From RGIG4097 sp964367645 (GTDB taxonomy: Bacteria > Bacillota > Clostridia > Christensenellales > CAG-917): DNA of 6,292 nucleotides. The position numbers and the translations under genes were made by a program. The notes beneath the pieces were generated by a model. The model had not been told where the DNA came from. It saw only the letters and a program-made list of their open reading frames with translations, and ran no database searches. The DNA is taken from positions 1 to 6,292 of the forward strand of contig CAYIYN010000078.1 in the NCBI GenBank assembly GCA_964367645.1. The letters are read 5' to 3'. The stretch's first letter is position 1, and every line of letters starts with the position of its first letter. Of this stretch, positions 4,874 to 6,292 are shown one piece after another.

Positions 4874-6292
4874 ATGACCGATATTGAAATTGCAAATCTA
4901 TATAAAATGGAACCGATTGTTTACATTGCAGCGAAATTGGGTGCGGCAGAAGACAGCATTGAGCAATACGGCAGATACAAAGCCAAAATTACTCCCCCGT
5001 TTGATTTAAAAACAAAAGGTAAACTTATTTTGGTTACGGCGGTCAATCCCACGCCTTACGGCGAGGGCAAGACTACGGTGGCGGTTGGTTTGTCCGACGG
5101 ATTGTCTTTGACGGGCAGAAAAACATGTCTTGCACTGCGTGAGCCGTCTTTGGGTCCCGTTTTTGGCATAAAAGGCGGTGCTACAGGCGGCGGATACAGT
5201 CAAGTTGTACCGATGGAAGATATTAATTTGCACTTTACGGGCGATTTTCACGCCGTTACGGCGGCAAACAACCTGCTTTCGGCACTTATCGACAATCACA
5301 TCAAACAAGGCAATTCGCTCAACCTAAAAAACGTCACTTGGCGACGCACTATGGACTGCAACGACCGCGCTTTGAGGACTGTCGAAGTGGCGCTCGGCGG
5401 CGAGATAAACGGTGTGCCGCGCACCGACGGCTTTGATATCACCGCTGCTTCTGAAATCATGGCGGTATTATGTCTTTCCAATGATTTGACAGATTTAAAA
5501 CGAAGACTTGGCAACATCATAATAGGCACCGATGCTGACGGCAAAGATGTTTTTGCAAAGAATTTGAAAGCCGAAAACGCCATGGCTATCCTATTAAAAG
5601 ATTCAATAAAGCCCAATTTGGTGCAGACGCTTGGCGGCACTCCTGCGCTTATTCACGGTGGACCGTTTGCAAATATCGCGCATGGCTGCAACTCCGTTTT
5701 GGCAACAAAAACCGCTTTGAACTATGCCGACTACGTCGTGACCGAAGCAGGTTTCGGAGCAGAACTGGGTGCGGAAAAGTTTGTTGACATCAAGTGCCGC
5801 GCGGCAAATCTAAAACCGAATGTGATTGTTCTTGTCGTGACGGCACGCGCGATTAAATATAACGGCGGAGCAGCCAAAGACGAAGTAAGCAATACAAACT
5901 TGGACGCTCTAAAAAAAGGATTGTGTAACCTTGAAGGACATATCCAAAACATCAAAAAATTCGGAGTGCCAATGGTTGTTGCCATAAATCATTTTCTTAC
6001 TGACACAGCGGAAGAAATAGACGCAATAAAATTTGCTGCCGAAAATTTGGGCGTAAAAGCCGTCATTACAAACGCTTGGGCAGATGGCGGAAAAGGTTGC
6101 GTTGAACTTGCAAACGAAGTTGCAACTCTATGTGAAATTGAGTCAAAGCTAAATTATATCTACCCTGTTGAGGCGACTCTGGAAGAAAAAATTTCTGCGG
6201 TTGCGCTAAATTTGTACGGAGCGGGCAGAGTTGTTTATAGCGACGAAGCAAAGATTACCCTCGATAGCCTCAAAGGAAGCATATACGAACAC
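4874..6292 (+). CDS. fhs: Formate--tetrahydrofolate ligase, 3' end outside window
   Basis: A cytoplasmic enzyme (10-formyl-THF synthetase) that joins formate to tetrahydrofolate using ATP, giving 10-formyl-THF, ADP and phosphate. It feeds C1 units to purine and formyl-Met-tRNA synthesis, and in acetogens to the Wood-Ljungdahl methyl branch. The visible 473 residues are open to the window edge; the family has about 555, so roughly 80-85 C-terminal residues are missing. The P-loop reads PTPYGEGKTT (59-68), with Tyr where Ala is usual. The family signature GIKGGATGGGY (98-108) is intact. The second signature appears as VVTARAIKYNGG (321-332), a slight variant of the usual VATVRALKxHGG. An in-frame TGA at 4868-4870 makes ATG 4874 the first possible start; the ribosome binding site AGGTGA is close by. 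It has its own promoter and follows a terminator, so it is not co-transcribed with the lipoprotein. The enzyme call is secure; whether the pathway is biosynthetic or acetogenic cannot be told here. Confidence 0.97.
   Translation, partial: MTDIEIANLYKMEPIVYIAAKLGAAEDSIEQYGRYKAKITPPFDLKTKGKLILVTAVNPTPYGEGKTTVAVGLSDGLSLTGRKTCLALREPSLGPVFGIKGGATGGGYSQVVPMEDINLHFTGDFHAVTAANNLLSALIDNHIKQGNSLNLKNVTWRRTMDCNDRALRTVEVALGGEINGVPRTDGFDITAASEIMAVLCLSNDLTDLKRRLGNIIIGTDADGKDVFAKNLKAENAMAILLKDSIKPNLVQTLGGTPALIHGGPFANIAHGCNSVLATKTALNYADYVVTEAGFGAELGAEKFVDIKCRAANLKPNVIVLVVTARAIKYNGGAAKDEVSNTNLDALKKGLCNLEGHIQNIKKFGVPMVVAINHFLTDTAEEIDAIKFAAENLGVKAVITNAWADGGKGCVELANEVATLCEIESKLNYIYPVEATLEEKISAVALNLYGAGRVVYSDEAKITLDSLKGSIYEH

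Noticed and set aside
5006..6251. Minus-strand open frames opposite fhs
   Set aside because: They are antisense to a confidently identified enzyme gene and have no motifs or start signals.

Overview
The window looks like chromosomal DNA from an AT-rich low-GC Gram-positive bacterium, most likely an uncultured Clostridia-type anaerobe. The reasons are strong AGGAGG-type ribosome binding sites, an ECF vitamin-transporter S subunit, a lipobox lipoprotein and a Firmicutes-like formate--tetrahydrofolate ligase. This placement is inference, since no rRNA or other marker gene is present. I see no tRNA, rRNA, CRISPR array, transposase or phage gene.

Left half (about 100-2510, minus strand): one compact three-gene operon. 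It reads from a sigma70-type promoter near 2479-2507 through a 530-residue membrane protein made of two DUF1538 repeats, then two small PII-superfamily proteins (117 and 110 residues), and ends at a hairpin terminator at 106-147. The genes are 3-5 bases apart, and the ribosome binding site of each downstream gene lies in the last codons of the gene before it. From what I recall of the family, paired DUF1538 proteins (UmpA/UmpB) act as a Na+(K+)/H+ antiporter. The likely reading is an ion antiporter whose two halves are fused and which is controlled by a dedicated pair of unequal PII-like sensors. This is the most interesting system in the window.

Middle (2443-3586): a divergent intergenic region of 268 bases holds the operon promoter, an orphan terminator-like hairpin on the plus strand preceded by a five-codon mini-ORF, and a weak plus-strand promoter. 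It is followed by an ECF transporter S component that is split into two overlapping reading frames at a run of seven A residues. A -1 shift, or one extra A, restores a normal 215-residue protein. A 229-base AT-rich spacer follows, with a palindrome and a promoter.

Right half (3587-6292, plus strand): a 361-residue secreted lipoprotein of unknown function with its own promoter, ribosome binding site and strong terminator. After it comes formate--tetrahydrofolate ligase (fhs), with a near-consensus promoter, which runs off the right edge after 473 codons. These two genes and the ECF gene appear to be independent transcription units rather than one pathway.
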